NCBI RefSeq assembly: GCF_049116215.1
Contig: NZ_JAGDZB010000002.1
Coordinates: 372,001-436,000, forward strand
From: Shimia sp049116215
GTDB taxonomy: Bacteria > Pseudomonadota > Alphaproteobacteria > Rhodobacterales > Rhodobacteraceae
Direction: 5' to 3'
Length of the DNA stretch: 64,000 nucleotides
Below, piece after piece: positions 16,061 through 24,526 of this stretch. Position numbers and translations under genes: made by a program. Below the pieces are notes generated by a model. It saw only the letters and a program-made list of their open reading frames with translations, had not been told where the DNA came from and ran no database searches. Every line of letters begins with the position of its first letter. The first letter of the stretch is position 1.

Positions 16061-16687
16061 ATGAGTGAGGTCACACCGGACCTTTTGATGCGCGCCTATG
16101 GCATGGGTGTTTTCCCCATGTCCGAAAACCGCGATGACCCGGACATTTTCTGGGTGGACCCGATCCGCCGCGGCATCTTCCCCCTCGACAGCTTCCACAT
16201 CTCCCGCAGCCTCGCCAAACGCATTCGCCGTGGCCGGTATGCCATTTCGCTCAACGCCGATTTTGAAGGCGTGCTGAACGGCTGTGCCAACCGCGAAGAA
16301 ACCTGGATCAACGATCAGATCCACACCCTCTACATGGCCCTGCACAAGCGCGGAGAGGCGCATTCTCTCGAAGTCTGGGATCGTGATGAGCTGGTGGGAG
16401 GCGTCTACGGTGTCGCCCTGGGTGGGGCCTTCTTTGGCGAAAGCATGTTCTCCACCCAAACAGACGCCTCAAAGGTGGCCCTAGCCTATCTGATCGAACA
16501 TCTGCGGCGCTGTGGCTTTACCCTGTTTGACACACAGTTTGTGACCGATCACCTCATCTCATTGGGGGCGATCGAAGTTCCACGTGCGGATTATCACAAG
16601 ATGCTGACATGGGCGTTGCGGCATGACGCCGACATCACGGCTCACTCGTTGCCGTCGCCCTCGGAATTGCTCTCGTCGCCCGCCTGA
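16061..16687 (+). CDS. aat: Leucyl/phenylalanyl-tRNA--protein transferase
   Basis: Adds Leu or Phe to N-terminal Arg/Lys of proteins, marking them for ClpS/ClpAP under the N-end rule. The protein has 208 residues. FPMSENRDDPDIFWVDPIRR is the conserved N-terminal signature; GGVYGVALGGAFFGESMFS and LFDTQFVTDHLISLGA are the catalytic-domain signatures. It lies in the accBC unit. Its last 46 bases overlap the 3' end of the convergent DUF2155 gene. Confidence 0.95.
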   Translation: MSEVTPDLLMRAYGMGVFPMSENRDDPDIFWVDPIRRGIFPLDSFHISRSLAKRIRRGRYAISLNADFEGVLNGCANREETWINDQIHTLYMALHKRGEAHSLEVWDRDELVGGVYGVALGGAFFGESMFSTQTDASKVALAYLIEHLRRCGFTLFDTQFVTDHLISLGAIEVPRADYHKMLTWALRHDADITAHSLPSPSELLSSPA

Positions 16688-17136
16688 GCCAGGCCGGTGC
16701 AGCGCAGCACCCAAACGTCATAGCGCGCGTGATCCAAGGCACTCAACGCCGGCGACGAAGCCACCATCCAGCCCTGGAACACATTGGCCCCCTCGCCTTG
16801 ATCCTCATAGACCGAAATAAATGCAAAAGCGTCGCCATTTGGGTTTTCGCTTGGGTGACGGCATTGCGCCATATCCACACGCAGCGTGCCAAACTTCACC
16901 GAATAGCCGTTGTCGAGCTCAAAGTCGGCCACCTGCCCGGTCAGCTTATCCAGCCCCCGCAACAACGCGCCCTTGCCCACCGTCGCGGCCACAACACTTT
17001 CGCTTTTCACATCGCCCAGCGGGATATTCAGCGTCTCGTATTTGAGCGGCTCAATCTCCAGCATCTCGATCTGAATCTCTTGCGCCTGCACCATCATCGG
17101 CAGCAGCGCCGCAGCTGTCACACCAAACTTATTCAT
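16642..17136 (-). CDS. DUF2155 domain-containing periplasmic protein
   Basis: A 164-residue protein with a signal peptide (cut near VQAQE, about residue 19) and the DUF2155 core: TGQVADFELDNGYSVKFGTL, a single Cys in MAQCRHPSENPNGDAFAF, and FQGWMVASSPALSALDHARY, which ends in DVWVLRC. The function of the family is unknown. I start at ATG 17136, overlapping the mlaD stop by eight bases; a GTG three codons upstream is possible. The order NDUFA12 - mlaD - DUF2155 is common in alphaproteobacteria and suggests an envelope role. It overlaps aat at the 3' end. Confidence 0.88.
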   Translation of the reverse strand: MNKFGVTAAALLPMMVQAQEIQIEMLEIEPLKYETLNIPLGDVKSESVVAATVGKGALLRGLDKLTGQVADFELDNGYSVKFGTLRVDMAQCRHPSENPNGDAFAFISVYEDQGEGANVFQGWMVASSPALSALDHARYDVWVLRCTGLAQAGDESNSEGDGNE

Positions 17137-17578
17137 CGTCGCCACCGCTCACAAACTTCAGAAGCAGTGAAATCAGGCTCACGGAGCTTTGCGTGTCTTC
17201 GATTTCATCACCGGCTTCAAAGTTAAACGGCGATCCACCCGGCAGAATTTCCACAAAATTCCCACCCAGCAGCCCCTCAGAAGACACCACAACTGCACTG
17301 TCATCCGGTAGCGCAATGCCGTCTAGCACGCTGAACGTGGTCAGGGCACGAAAGGTCTGCGGATCAAGTTGAATGTCGGTCACGGTGCCAATTTTCACAC
17401 CGGCCAGCCGCACATCCGTGCCCACGCTCACGCCCTCAATCGAGCGGAAAGACGCATTTAGCCCATAGCCGCCACTGCTTTGCCCAACACTGGCAAACTG
17501 CGCGCTATAAAGCAGGAAACCGGCAGCTGCGGCAACCACAGCAGCGCCAACAAAAGTCTCTGTACGAACCGCAGACAT
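17129..17578 (-). CDS. mlaD: MlaD family (MCE domain) outer-membrane lipid asymmetry protein
   Basis: Inner-membrane-anchored MCE protein of the Mla phospholipid transport path. The 149-residue protein has one N-terminal membrane helix (ETFVGAAVVAAAAGFLLYSA) and one MCE domain with the family pattern VSVGTDVRLAGVKIGTV and SSEGLLGGNFVEI. The other mla genes (E, F, B, C) are not in the window. The upstream NDUFA12 gene ends five bases before its start, so the three genes form a compact operon. Confidence 0.92.
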   Translation of the reverse strand: MSAVRTETFVGAAVVAAAAGFLLYSAQFASVGQSSGGYGLNASFRSIEGVSVGTDVRLAGVKIGTVTDIQLDPQTFRALTTFSVLDGIALPDDSAVVVSSEGLLGGNFVEILPGGSPFNFEAGDEIEDTQSSVSLISLLLKFVSGGDDE

Positions 17579-17583
17579 CAGGC

Positions 17584-17973
17584 TTACTCGGGGCTCCAGG
17601 CCTCATAGTCAGACCGCTCCACCGGCGCCTTACCATGGGCACGGATGGTGCCCGCAGGCGCGTAGGCCAATGCGGTGCCGGTCACGTTTTCCTGATGCGG
17701 GATTTCCCATTCTTTGTGCTTCAGCGGCTTCTGGCTTGGCACCTCATCAAATGTCCGGTGCAGCCAGCCATGCCAGTCGGCACTCACGCGGCTTGCTTCC
17801 ACTTCACCGTTGAACATCACCCAACGCTTGGAATCATTTTCGGTGCGGTAGTAGACGTTGCCTTGCTCGTCTTCGCCCATTTTCACGCCTTTGCGCGCCG
17901 TAAACAGCTTGGTGTTCAGCGTACCGCCGTTCCACCAGGTCAAAACATTGTTGATTGTGCTCAAAATGCCCAT
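17584..17973 (-). CDS. NADH:ubiquinone oxidoreductase subunit NDUFA12 family protein
   Basis: Accessory subunit of respiratory complex I in alphaproteobacteria and mitochondria (B17.2 family). The 129-residue protein contains NNVLTWWNGGTLNTKLFTAR and the core YRTENDSKRWVMFNGEVEAS ... VSADWHGWLHRTFDEVP, diagnostic for the family. I start at ATG 17973 (MGILSTINN), with GGAG eight bases upstream. It is the first gene of a unit with mlaD and the DUF2155 gene. Confidence 0.95.
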   Translation of the reverse strand: MGILSTINNVLTWWNGGTLNTKLFTARKGVKMGEDEQGNVYYRTENDSKRWVMFNGEVEASRVSADWHGWLHRTFDEVPSQKPLKHKEWEIPHQENVTGTALAYAPAGTIRAHGKAPVERSDYEAWSPE

Positions 17974-18058
17974 GGGAGTCTCCGCAAATTCTTCCCCCAT
18001 ATGGACTATTTGGCCACAAAGGTCCAGTGGTGGAACGGCGCACATGGCTTGAATGATA

Positions 18059-18955
18059 TCACCCTTTGGCGGCGGCCCGCCCACGCACCATGATCACCAG
18101 TCCCGAAAGCACAATCAACGCGCTGCCAATCAGCATCCAGCTGTCCAGGCGCTCGCCAAACACAACCACGCCAAGCGCCACGCCAAACAACAGACGCGAG
18201 TAGCGGAACGGCGTCACAGCCGAGACCTCTCCGGTGCGCATCGCGCGCATCAAGGCGCTATAGGCAAACACACCACAGGCCACCGCGCCCACCACCGACA
18301 ACAGCGCCATTGGTGGCGGCGTATGAAACGGCACCTGCTCCCAAATCGCACCGTAGGCCGCCCCGGCCACCACAATTGCGAGAAATCCATAGAGGCCCAA
18401 GACCGCGGTGCTCAGGCTTGCCGGTGCCGCCCGACTGGCCAAATCCCGCCCAGCAAAGCCCAGCATGCCCGCCACGGCCAACAGCGAGAGCCAGCTAAAA
18501 CTCTCACCCCCCGGCCGCACAATCAACACAACACCGATCAGACCAATCACAATTGCCAACCAGCGCCGCCAGCCCACCTGCTCACCTAACACCAACGCAG
18601 CAAAGGCCACCACCACCAAAGGTGTAGCTTGCAAGATCACCGTGGTTGAACTGAGCGGCGTCAATGCCAGCGACAGGGTGAAAAACAGGCGTCCAACAAT
18701 CTCAAAGACCACACGCACTTGCATCGGGCGTGACACCACCTCTTTGGGCGCCAAAGGCTGCGACTTGGCCCGCAACCAAAGCGCAAACACCATCGCGCCC
18801 CCGGCCCCAAACAGCACCATCACCTGCGCAATTGGCAAGCTTTTCGCCGCCGCCTTCAGAAAGGCGTCCTCCACGGCAAACCCTGCCATGGCCGCAACCA
18901 TGAACAGCGCGCCCAGCCGATTGGCGGCGCGGTCGGTGGCAATATGGGATGTCAT
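18059..18955 (-). CDS. DMT family transporter (EamA domains)
   Basis: A 298-residue inner-membrane protein with ten hydrophobic segments in two EamA repeats: the first from about residue 13 to 145, the second from about 158 to 288. TPLSSTTVILQATPLVVVAF and PFRYSRLLFGVALGVVVFGE are the repeat ends typical of drug/metabolite exporters. The substrate cannot be inferred. It has no clear partner gene; the next gene upstream starts a separate unit. Confidence 0.9.
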   Translation of the reverse strand: MTSHIATDRAANRLGALFMVAAMAGFAVEDAFLKAAAKSLPIAQVMVLFGAGGAMVFALWLRAKSQPLAPKEVVSRPMQVRVVFEIVGRLFFTLSLALTPLSSTTVILQATPLVVVAFAALVLGEQVGWRRWLAIVIGLIGVVLIVRPGGESFSWLSLLAVAGMLGFAGRDLASRAAPASLSTAVLGLYGFLAIVVAGAAYGAIWEQVPFHTPPPMALLSVVGAVACGVFAYSALMRAMRTGEVSAVTPFRYSRLLFGVALGVVVFGERLDSWMLIGSALIVLSGLVIMVRGRAAAKG

Positions 18956-19021
18956 GAGGCCCGCTCTCCTGCTCCTGTCGCTGACAGCAGGTATGGGCGA
19001 GGCCCATCAGCGATACAAGCG

Positions 19022-20125
19022 TTAGCGCGCACCTGCGACCAAGGCGCGCGCCATCTTGTCTTCCAGCTTGGTCACACGTTGTGCCGTCGCATGGTTAGAG
19101 GCCGTCGCAACCACAAGATCCTGTTCCGGATAAACCGCAAGGACCGCAAACCACCGGTTGTTTGATCCATTGTGCCAGCGCTTTGAGCCGAACTCTTTTG
19201 GCTGCTCAATGATCCATCCCAGCCCGTAATTTCTGGACACCGGCGTCCAGAGTCGCCGGCAATTTTCGGCCCTCAGAAAACGGGGAGCTTCCCCCTTGCA
19301 AGCCTGCAAATGAACCTGACCCCATCGGGCCAAATCCGCCATATTAAGATGAATTGTGCCCGCAGGCCCCATCCAGGCCGGGTTGTCCGCCTCTGGCACA
19401 TCGGCTGCCAACGGCTTTTTCACGCCAACGATGCTGACATGCCCCAATGGCGCCCCGGGAGCGTCCGGCGCGCCAAATCCCAACGACGTCAGCCCCAACC
19501 CGCGGCCAAACCGCGCCTGCACCTGATCTTCCCAGGATTGCCCCATGACCTCTTCCGCCACCACACCGGCCAGAACATACCCGACGTTGGAATATCGCAT
19601 CTTTCCTGCCGGCTTTGGCACAGGCTTCTGCCAAAGCTCTGACAGCACCCGCTGACGTCCCGCCATTGGGGTTTCCGCAAAGCGTTTTGCCAGCAGGCGC
19701 AATGGCACATTGACCTGCAAGCCAGCTGTATGGCTCAACAGCTGTTCCAGAGTCAGCGCCGCCCATGTCGAATGCAGGGGGTATTTGGGCCCGCTCAGAT
19801 ATGTGCCAATGGGCGCGGAAAGCGATACACGTCCCTCTTGCGCCAACTGCATCAACAGCGTCGCGGTAAAACTCTTGCTGATAGAGCCTATATGAAACGG
19901 TGCATCAGGCGCCACGCTACGGCCATCACCCCGACTGCGCGGCCCCGCAACCATCACGGTTGGCGTGTCATTGCCAAACGCATACGCCACCCCAAACGCT
20001 TGCTTCGGGGCCACCTGCGCCGTGCGCGCAAACACATCAGACGCGGAGGCGTCTTGCGCCATCCCCCAATATGGCCAAAATCCCAGCAAAGCTGCCCCAA
20101 TCACAGACGTCCATCGATATACCAT
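19022..20125 (-). CDS. Serine hydrolase of the beta-lactamase class C / esterase family
   Basis: A 367-residue secreted protein with a signal peptide (to GMAQDA, about residue 24). The catalytic SxxK is Ser81-Lys84 in HIGSISKSFTATLL, the YxN motif is in KMRYSNVGYVLAG, and HNGSNNRW is the third motif, in place of KTG. The set fits the penicillin-binding/AmpC-like family, in which most members are esterases or peptidases. True beta-lactamase activity is possible but not indicated by context. Confidence 0.85.
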   Translation of the reverse strand: MVYRWTSVIGAALLGFWPYWGMAQDASASDVFARTAQVAPKQAFGVAYAFGNDTPTVMVAGPRSRGDGRSVAPDAPFHIGSISKSFTATLLMQLAQEGRVSLSAPIGTYLSGPKYPLHSTWAALTLEQLLSHTAGLQVNVPLRLLAKRFAETPMAGRQRVLSELWQKPVPKPAGKMRYSNVGYVLAGVVAEEVMGQSWEDQVQARFGRGLGLTSLGFGAPDAPGAPLGHVSIVGVKKPLAADVPEADNPAWMGPAGTIHLNMADLARWGQVHLQACKGEAPRFLRAENCRRLWTPVSRNYGLGWIIEQPKEFGSKRWHNGSNNRWFAVLAVYPEQDLVVATASNHATAQRVTKLEDKMARALVAGAR

Positions 20126-20185
20126 AGCGTGTAATTGGGGTTGACTGATGTTGACATCAAGCCCTTGACCGTTGCTCTGACCAAA

Positions 20186-20572
20186 TTAGGACGCGGACAC
20201 CCGCGCAGTCACTTCAATCTCAATTTTCATCGCCTCTTCCATCAGATTGGCAATGATCATCGTTGCAGCAGGTTTGGCCTTGGCAAACACCTCACTGGTC
20301 ACTGGCCAGCATTTCTCAAAGTCCGCGCCATTGGGCAGAATGTAATTTACTCGCACCACATCATCGAGCGAACTGCCCGCTTCTTCCAAAGCCTTGCCAA
20401 TGGTATTGAGCGTATTGCGACACTGGTCCGCCACATCCTCAGGCATGGTCATGGTCTCGTAATCATAACCCGTGGTGCCCGCCACAAAGACCCAGCCATC
20501 GGCCACGACCGCGCGGGAATACCCGATTTTTTCTTCAAACGGCGATCCGGTGGAGATGTGACGTACAGACAT
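20186..20572 (-). CDS. RidA family protein
   Basis: A 128-residue YjgF/YER057c/UK114-family protein. Canonical RidA deaminates reactive enamine/imine intermediates. Features: SPFEEKIGYSRAVVADGWVF, VAGTTGYDY, and the C-terminal part PAATMIIANLMEEAMKIEIE. Canonical RidA has a catalytic Arg in an R-x-x-V motif; here the matching part reads AATMIIAN, so it is probably one of the Rid subfamilies without imine-deaminase activity. AGGAG lies just upstream of the ATG. Confidence 0.88.
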   Translation of the reverse strand: MSVRHISTGSPFEEKIGYSRAVVADGWVFVAGTTGYDYETMTMPEDVADQCRNTLNTIGKALEEAGSSLDDVVRVNYILPNGADFEKCWPVTSEVFAKAKPAATMIIANLMEEAMKIEIEVTARVSAS

Positions 20573-20636
20573 AGGGAGGCTCCTTGAATTAGGTTGTCCA
20601 AGACATCCTCTGGTGGTGCGGCGGAGTCAATGCGGC

Positions 20637-20906
20637 TTAGCGTTTCCAGAACCGTTTAGACGGCTTCTTCTGCCCCTTCAGATGCTTTCGCAGCTCGGTG
20701 AAACCACCGATTTTCACACCATCAATAAACACAAGCGGCGTGGTGGTCACATGATGTTTGTCTTTGAAGACATCCGTCTCATGCCGCGTGCGCAGCACAT
20801 GCTCGTCAATCTCAAACCCATGGCTCTGCAACAACTCCAACGCAGCCGTGCCGTAGCCACAGGTGTAGTTTGGCAAATCCATCCGATAGAGCGTGGCTTT
20901 GGGCAT
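20637..20906 (-). CDS. Glutaredoxin-like protein
   Basis: An 89-residue thioredoxin-fold protein. The start KATLYRMDLPNYTCGYGTAA has the redox site C-G-Y-G, a single active Cys in place of CPYC. TTPLVFIDGVKIGGFTELRK is the conserved cis-Pro/glutathione-binding segment. I start at ATG 20906, with GAGGAGATC upstream. It lies downstream of one copy of a dispersed GC-rich repeat. Monothiol type is likely, with redox or Fe-S roles possible. Confidence 0.87.
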   Translation of the reverse strand: MPKATLYRMDLPNYTCGYGTAALELLQSHGFEIDEHVLRTRHETDVFKDKHHVTTTPLVFIDGVKIGGFTELRKHLKGQKKPSKRFWKR

Positions 20907-21024
20907 CACAGATCTCCTCATTTTCCAAAGGGATATGAAAGCCGCGCCACGGAGGCGCAAGAGACGCGCGTTCACATTGATGTGGTGAGATGTGATCATG
21001 CCAAAACAAGGCTTTGGCAGCGCT

Positions 21025-21079
21025 CGAACCGCCCCCACGGGGCGGGCGCTCCGCTTCCTGCCCCTCAGTTCGTGCGCGG
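21025..21079. repeat. Dispersed GC-rich repeat, copy 1
   Basis: A 55-base sequence that matches 23790-23845 at 48 of 55 positions with one single-base gap. The core is a hairpin CGCCCC-CAC-GGGGCG. Both copies are intergenic, 2.7 kb apart, in the same orientation. It is presumably a REP-type intergenic repeat. Confidence 0.7.
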
Positions 21080-21153
21080 TGGTCTCAATCTCAGGATCTA
21101 GCAACATGAACTGGGGTGACGGTCAGCTATCACCCTATAATGACCGACGGTTT

Positions 21154-21402
21154 TCAAAACCAATGTTGGTTCATTTCTGCCAAAAATTTCTCTTCAACTG
21201 GATACCCTGACGCCGCACCAATCACAGAATCTACCCCGCAATTTGGGCACAAGGCGGTTTGATCATCATCACACCATTCCGAAATCTCGGAAGGTCTGAA
21301 CACCGAAAGACAAAAGAAACAGCCACAAATTGTGCTGACCTCAATTTGCATGCGGTGCCGCATGGATTGCTTGTGTGCGAGGACGATTTTGTCATCTTTC
21401 AT
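21154..21402 (-). CDS. Small conserved zinc-ribbon-like cytoplasmic protein
   Basis: An 82-residue protein with four Cys in two pairs, CGCFFC ... CPNCG, a treble-clef or zinc-ribbon layout. Between them is SVFRPSEISEWCDDDQTALC. The pattern matches a widespread family of uncharacterised cytoplasmic proteins. No function is assigned. It stands alone between the glutaredoxin-like gene and clpX; the spacer 21403-21519 shows nothing else. Confidence 0.75.
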   Translation of the reverse strand: MKDDKIVLAHKQSMRHRMQIEVSTICGCFFCLSVFRPSEISEWCDDDQTALCPNCGVDSVIGAASGYPVEEKFLAEMNQHWF

Positions 21403-21519
21403 ACTAAGCTCTCAAATCCCAAAGTGTTGATCATGCCTGAATGGGAGCTATTCTCTATGCTGAAATGCTCAATGTAGTTAACAAAGCCAGCAAACCGCTC
21501 GTAGTTTTTCCAAAAGCAG

Positions 21520-21542
21520 AAGGCGCCCCACCGGGACGCCTT
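21520..21542 (-). terminator. Hairpin after clpX
   Basis: A 10-bp stem with one wobble pair (21520-21529 with 21533-21542, loop ACC) lies 29 bases past the clpX stop. The T-rich tail is weak. Confidence 0.6.
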
Positions 21543-21571
21543 TCCAATCTCTCTCAGCCTGTTGCCAGACC

Positions 21572-22837
21572 TCAGCCCGCTTCAGCCGGCTCTTTCTCGC
21601 TTTCGCCGTGGATCATCAGTGGCGCCGCCTGACCGGTGGCCGCCTCTTCGTTGACCACAACCTCGGTCACGCTGTCCTGACCTGGCAGCTCAAACATGGT
21701 GTTGAGCAGGATCTCTTCGAGGATAGAGCGCAGACCGCGTGCACCGGTTTTGCGTTCGATCGCCCGGTTGGCAATCGCCTTCAGCGCATCATCCGTAAAC
21801 GTCAGCTGCGTGTCTTCCAGCTCAAACAGACGCTGATACTGTTTCACCAGCGCGTTTTTCGGCTGTGTCAGGATGATAACCAAGGCATCCGCGTCCAGAT
21901 CTTCCAGCGTTGCCAGAACCGGCAAACGGCCAACAAATTCCGGGATCAAGCCAAATTTCAGCAGATCTTCTGGCTCCAGGTCCTGGAAGATCTCACCCAC
22001 GCCACGCTCATCATTGTCACGCACATCCGCGCCAAAGCCCATCGCAGAGCCTTTGCCACGCTGCGCAATGATCTTGTCCAGACCGGCAAACGCACCGCCA
22101 CAGACAAACAGGATGTTGGTGGTGTCAACTTGCAGGAATTCCTGCTGCGGATGTTTCCGGCCACCCTGCGGCGGCACAGAGGCCACGGTGCCTTCCATTA
22201 GCTTCAGAAGCGCCTGCTGCACACCTTCGCCGGACACGTCACGGGTGATGGACGGGTTCTCGGACTTGCGGGTGATCTTATCCACTTCGTCGATGTAAAC
22301 GATGCCGCGCTGCGCGCGTTCCACATTGTACTCAGACGCCTGCAACAGCTTGAGAATGATGTTCTCCACATCCTCACCCACATAGCCAGCCTCGGTCAGT
22401 GTGGTTGCATCCGCCATGGTGAACGGCACATCCAAAATCCGCGCCAGCGTCTGCGCCAGCAAGGTCTTACCGCAGCCGGTTGGGCCGATGAGCAGAATGT
22501 TGGATTTCGCCAGCTCAATGTCGCCGGTTTTGGCCGCGTGGTTCAGACGTTTGTAGTGGTTGTGCACCGCCACAGACAGCACGCGTTTCGCCGTGGCCTG
22601 ACCAATCACATAGTCGTCCAGCACATCACAAATCTCACGTGGTGTTGGCACGCCTTCGCTGGACTTCAGCCCGCTGGCTTTGGTCTCTTCACGGATGATG
22701 TCCATGCACAACTCAACGCATTCATCACAGATAAATACCGTTGGGCCCGCAATCAGCTTGCGCACCTCGTGCTGGCTCTTTCCGCAAAAGCTGCAGTAAA
22801 GCGTGTTCTTGCTGTCACCACCGGACGTGTTCGACAT
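21572..22837 (-). CDS. clpX: ATP-dependent Clp protease ATP-binding subunit ClpX
   Basis: AAA+ unfoldase that feeds substrates to ClpP; in alphaproteobacteria it degrades CtrA and other cell-cycle regulators. The protein has 421 residues. The N-terminal zinc domain is CSFCGKSQHEVRKL ... FICDECVELC, Walker A is GPTGCGKTLLAQ, Walker B is GIVYIDEVDK, and sensor/arginine finger parts are in FGLIPEFVGRLPVLA. The IGF loop for ClpP docking is present as MGFGADV-type sequence. It follows clpP after 134 bases that contain a strong hairpin. Confidence 0.97.
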   Translation of the reverse strand: MSNTSGGDSKNTLYCSFCGKSQHEVRKLIAGPTVFICDECVELCMDIIREETKASGLKSSEGVPTPREICDVLDDYVIGQATAKRVLSVAVHNHYKRLNHAAKTGDIELAKSNILLIGPTGCGKTLLAQTLARILDVPFTMADATTLTEAGYVGEDVENIILKLLQASEYNVERAQRGIVYIDEVDKITRKSENPSITRDVSGEGVQQALLKLMEGTVASVPPQGGRKHPQQEFLQVDTTNILFVCGGAFAGLDKIIAQRGKGSAMGFGADVRDNDERGVGEIFQDLEPEDLLKFGLIPEFVGRLPVLATLEDLDADALVIILTQPKNALVKQYQRLFELEDTQLTFTDDALKAIANRAIERKTGARGLRSILEEILLNTMFELPGQDSVTEVVVNEEAATGQAAPLMIHGESEKEPAEAG

Positions 22838-22932
22838 GTCGTACCTTTCAGGCCAAATCTTGCCCCCATTTGGAGAGGGCTACCCACGTTTCAGCCAGCT
22901 TAGGCCAGCGTCAAAGTGGGCACAATGCGAAA

Positions 22933-22964
22933 GTGCCCGGTGGCGTGTTTGCGCCACCGGGCAC
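22933..22964 (-). terminator. Strong hairpin between clpP and clpX
   Basis: A perfect 13-bp stem (22933-22945 with 22952-22964, 6-base loop) starts eight bases after the clpP stop. The tail has only a short T run, so partial termination or mRNA 3'-end protection fits better than full termination; it would uncouple clpP from clpX levels. Confidence 0.6.
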
Positions 22965-22971
22965 CCAATAG

Positions 22972-23604
22972 TTAGCTGTCCTCGTCGTCACCTTTGGCGC
23001 GGTTTTCGACAATCTCGTCGATCAAACCCCACTCTTTGGCGTCTTCTGCAGACATAAAGTTGTCGCGCTCAAGCCCCTGCTCCACCTCTTCATAGGTGCG
23101 GCCAGTGTGCTTGACGTAAATCTCGTTCAACCGCCGCTTCAGCTTCAGCGTCTCTTCGGCGTGGATCATGATGTCGGTTGCCTGACCCTGATAGCCACCG
23201 GAGGGCTGGTGCACCATCACGCGGCTGTTTGGCAGGGAGAAGCGCATACCCGCTTCACCGGCAGTCAGCAGCAGCGAACCCATCGAGGCCGCCTGGCCAA
23301 TCACCAGCGTGCTCACTTTGGGTTTGATGTACTGCATGGTGTCATAGATCGACAGACCGGAGGTCACCACACCGCCAGGGCTGTTGATGTACATGCTGAT
23401 TTCTTTGGACGGGTTTTCCGCCTCAAGGTGCAGAAGCTGCGCCACGATCAGAGACGACATGCCGTCATGCACTGGACCGTTGAGGAAAATGATGCGCTCT
23501 TTGAGCAGGCGCGAGAAAATATCATACGCGCGTTCGCCGCGGCTGGTCTGTTCGACAACCATGGGCACAAGGGTATTCATATAGGTTTCAAAAGGGTCGT
23601 TCAT
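22972..23604 (-). CDS. clpP: ATP-dependent Clp protease proteolytic subunit ClpP
   Basis: Serine peptidase that forms the double-ring chamber used by ClpX/ClpA. The protein has 210 residues. Catalytic Ser107 lies in GQAASMGSLLL and His132 in RVMVHQPSGG; an Asp near residue 181 completes the triad. YINSPGGVVTSGLSIYDTMQ is the family signature. The first gene of the clpP-clpX pair. Spacer 23605-23789 is AT-richer and should hold its promoter. Confidence 0.97.
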   Translation of the reverse strand: MNDPFETYMNTLVPMVVEQTSRGERAYDIFSRLLKERIIFLNGPVHDGMSSLIVAQLLHLEAENPSKEISMYINSPGGVVTSGLSIYDTMQYIKPKVSTLVIGQAASMGSLLLTAGEAGMRFSLPNSRVMVHQPSGGYQGQATDIMIHAEETLKLKRRLNEIYVKHTGRTYEEVEQGLERDNFMSAEDAKEWGLIDEIVENRAKGDDEDS

Positions 23605-23789
23605 ATCGCCTGCCTGTTGATCGCTCTGCGGCCCGCCCGTCGGACCCTACCAAGAGAGTCTTAGTCATGGGTTTGAGGGGCTGCAAGGCCACCTAAGGTT
23701 TTTTGAGTTAAGGGGAGGTAAAGATGGGGGACTTGGAAGGATCAAAACTGCGGGACTCGCCTATGCCAAATCTCCGATTTAGCATCTCC

Positions 23790-23845
23790 CGATCCGCCCC
23801 CACGGGGCGAGCGCTTCGCGTCCTAGCCCCTCGGTTCGTTCGCGG
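23790..23845. repeat. Dispersed GC-rich repeat, copy 2
   Basis: The second copy of the repeat at 21025-21079, 56 bases, with the same CGCCCC-CAC-GGGGCG hairpin core. It lies 28 bases past the stop of the next hypothetical gene. Confidence 0.7.
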
Positions 23846-23873
23846 CGCCAAATCTGAAGGGCGCCAAAATTCG

Positions 23874-24323
23874 TCAGTGTTCAAAATACTCAAACGCATT
23901 CATTGCAGGATCAAACGCGATCCACACAAAATCTTGAGTCGTTTCCTCAGTCAGGAGGACCGGCCTCGCCAAGGCGCGCCCGATAGAACCCATCGCATCT
24001 AGAACAGCATCCAAATCCCGCTGCGAGTTGATTTCCTTGGGATCAACATCGATCTCAATCTCTTCAATAGTGAAAAAATGGCAATGCAGAGCCACGCCTC
24101 TCACCAACACCTTGAGTAGATAGTGATGCTTACTGCATCCCTCAAATATCGTCGCCGGATCTTCGATCATCGTCGTCGGATCACCGTCGCAATAGAGCGT
24201 CCTTTCATACTGCAAAAAGGCGTCAAACAGGCGTCTCCAATCCTCTGTTGTTGTGTTGAGAACATAAATATCGCGCAGCGATCCATCGGCATGAAAAACG
24301 TCCCTGCAGTCGTCCCACTCCAT
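23874..24323 (-). CDS. Hypothetical cytoplasmic protein
   Basis: A 149-residue acidic, soluble protein without signal peptide, membrane segment or recognised motif. HHYLLKVLVRGVALHCHFFT and EEIEIDVDPKEINSQRDLDA suggest an alternating alpha/beta fold. The coding pattern and length make it a credible gene, but there is no AGGAG-type site close to the ATG. It stands alone between clpP and a divergent glycosylase. Function unknown. Confidence 0.6.
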   Translation of the reverse strand: MEWDDCRDVFHADGSLRDIYVLNTTTEDWRRLFDAFLQYERTLYCDGDPTTMIEDPATIFEGCSKHHYLLKVLVRGVALHCHFFTIEEIEIDVDPKEINSQRDLDAVLDAMGSIGRALARPVLLTEETTQDFVWIAFDPAMNAFEYFEH

Positions 24324-24526
24324 AAGACTTCACCTTTCACGCGATCTTTGAACAAAGAATTTGAGCCCGCAGTAGTGTTTTACAACGACCTCTGCGGGAA
24401 GCTCTAGCTTCAACGTGAGCATTTTTGCCCGTACCTTGCGAGAAATTGCACACTGCAACCTCTGGCGTTCCCCCAAGAAATCGCAACAATGCTACCATCG
24501 CCACCGCACCCAAAGGACCCTCCAAC

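Noticed and set aside
21103..21170. tRNA-like stretch (GAACTGGGGTGACGG...) near a small ORF end
   Set aside because: The arms do not pair into a cloverleaf, the T-loop consensus is lacking, and the 3' part is coding sequence of the zinc-ribbon protein.
23640..23690. Possible heat-shock (RpoH) promoter CTTGCA ... CCCATGA upstream of clpP
   Set aside because: Only about 10 bases separate the two elements, too few for the usual sigma-32-type spacing. It may be chance.
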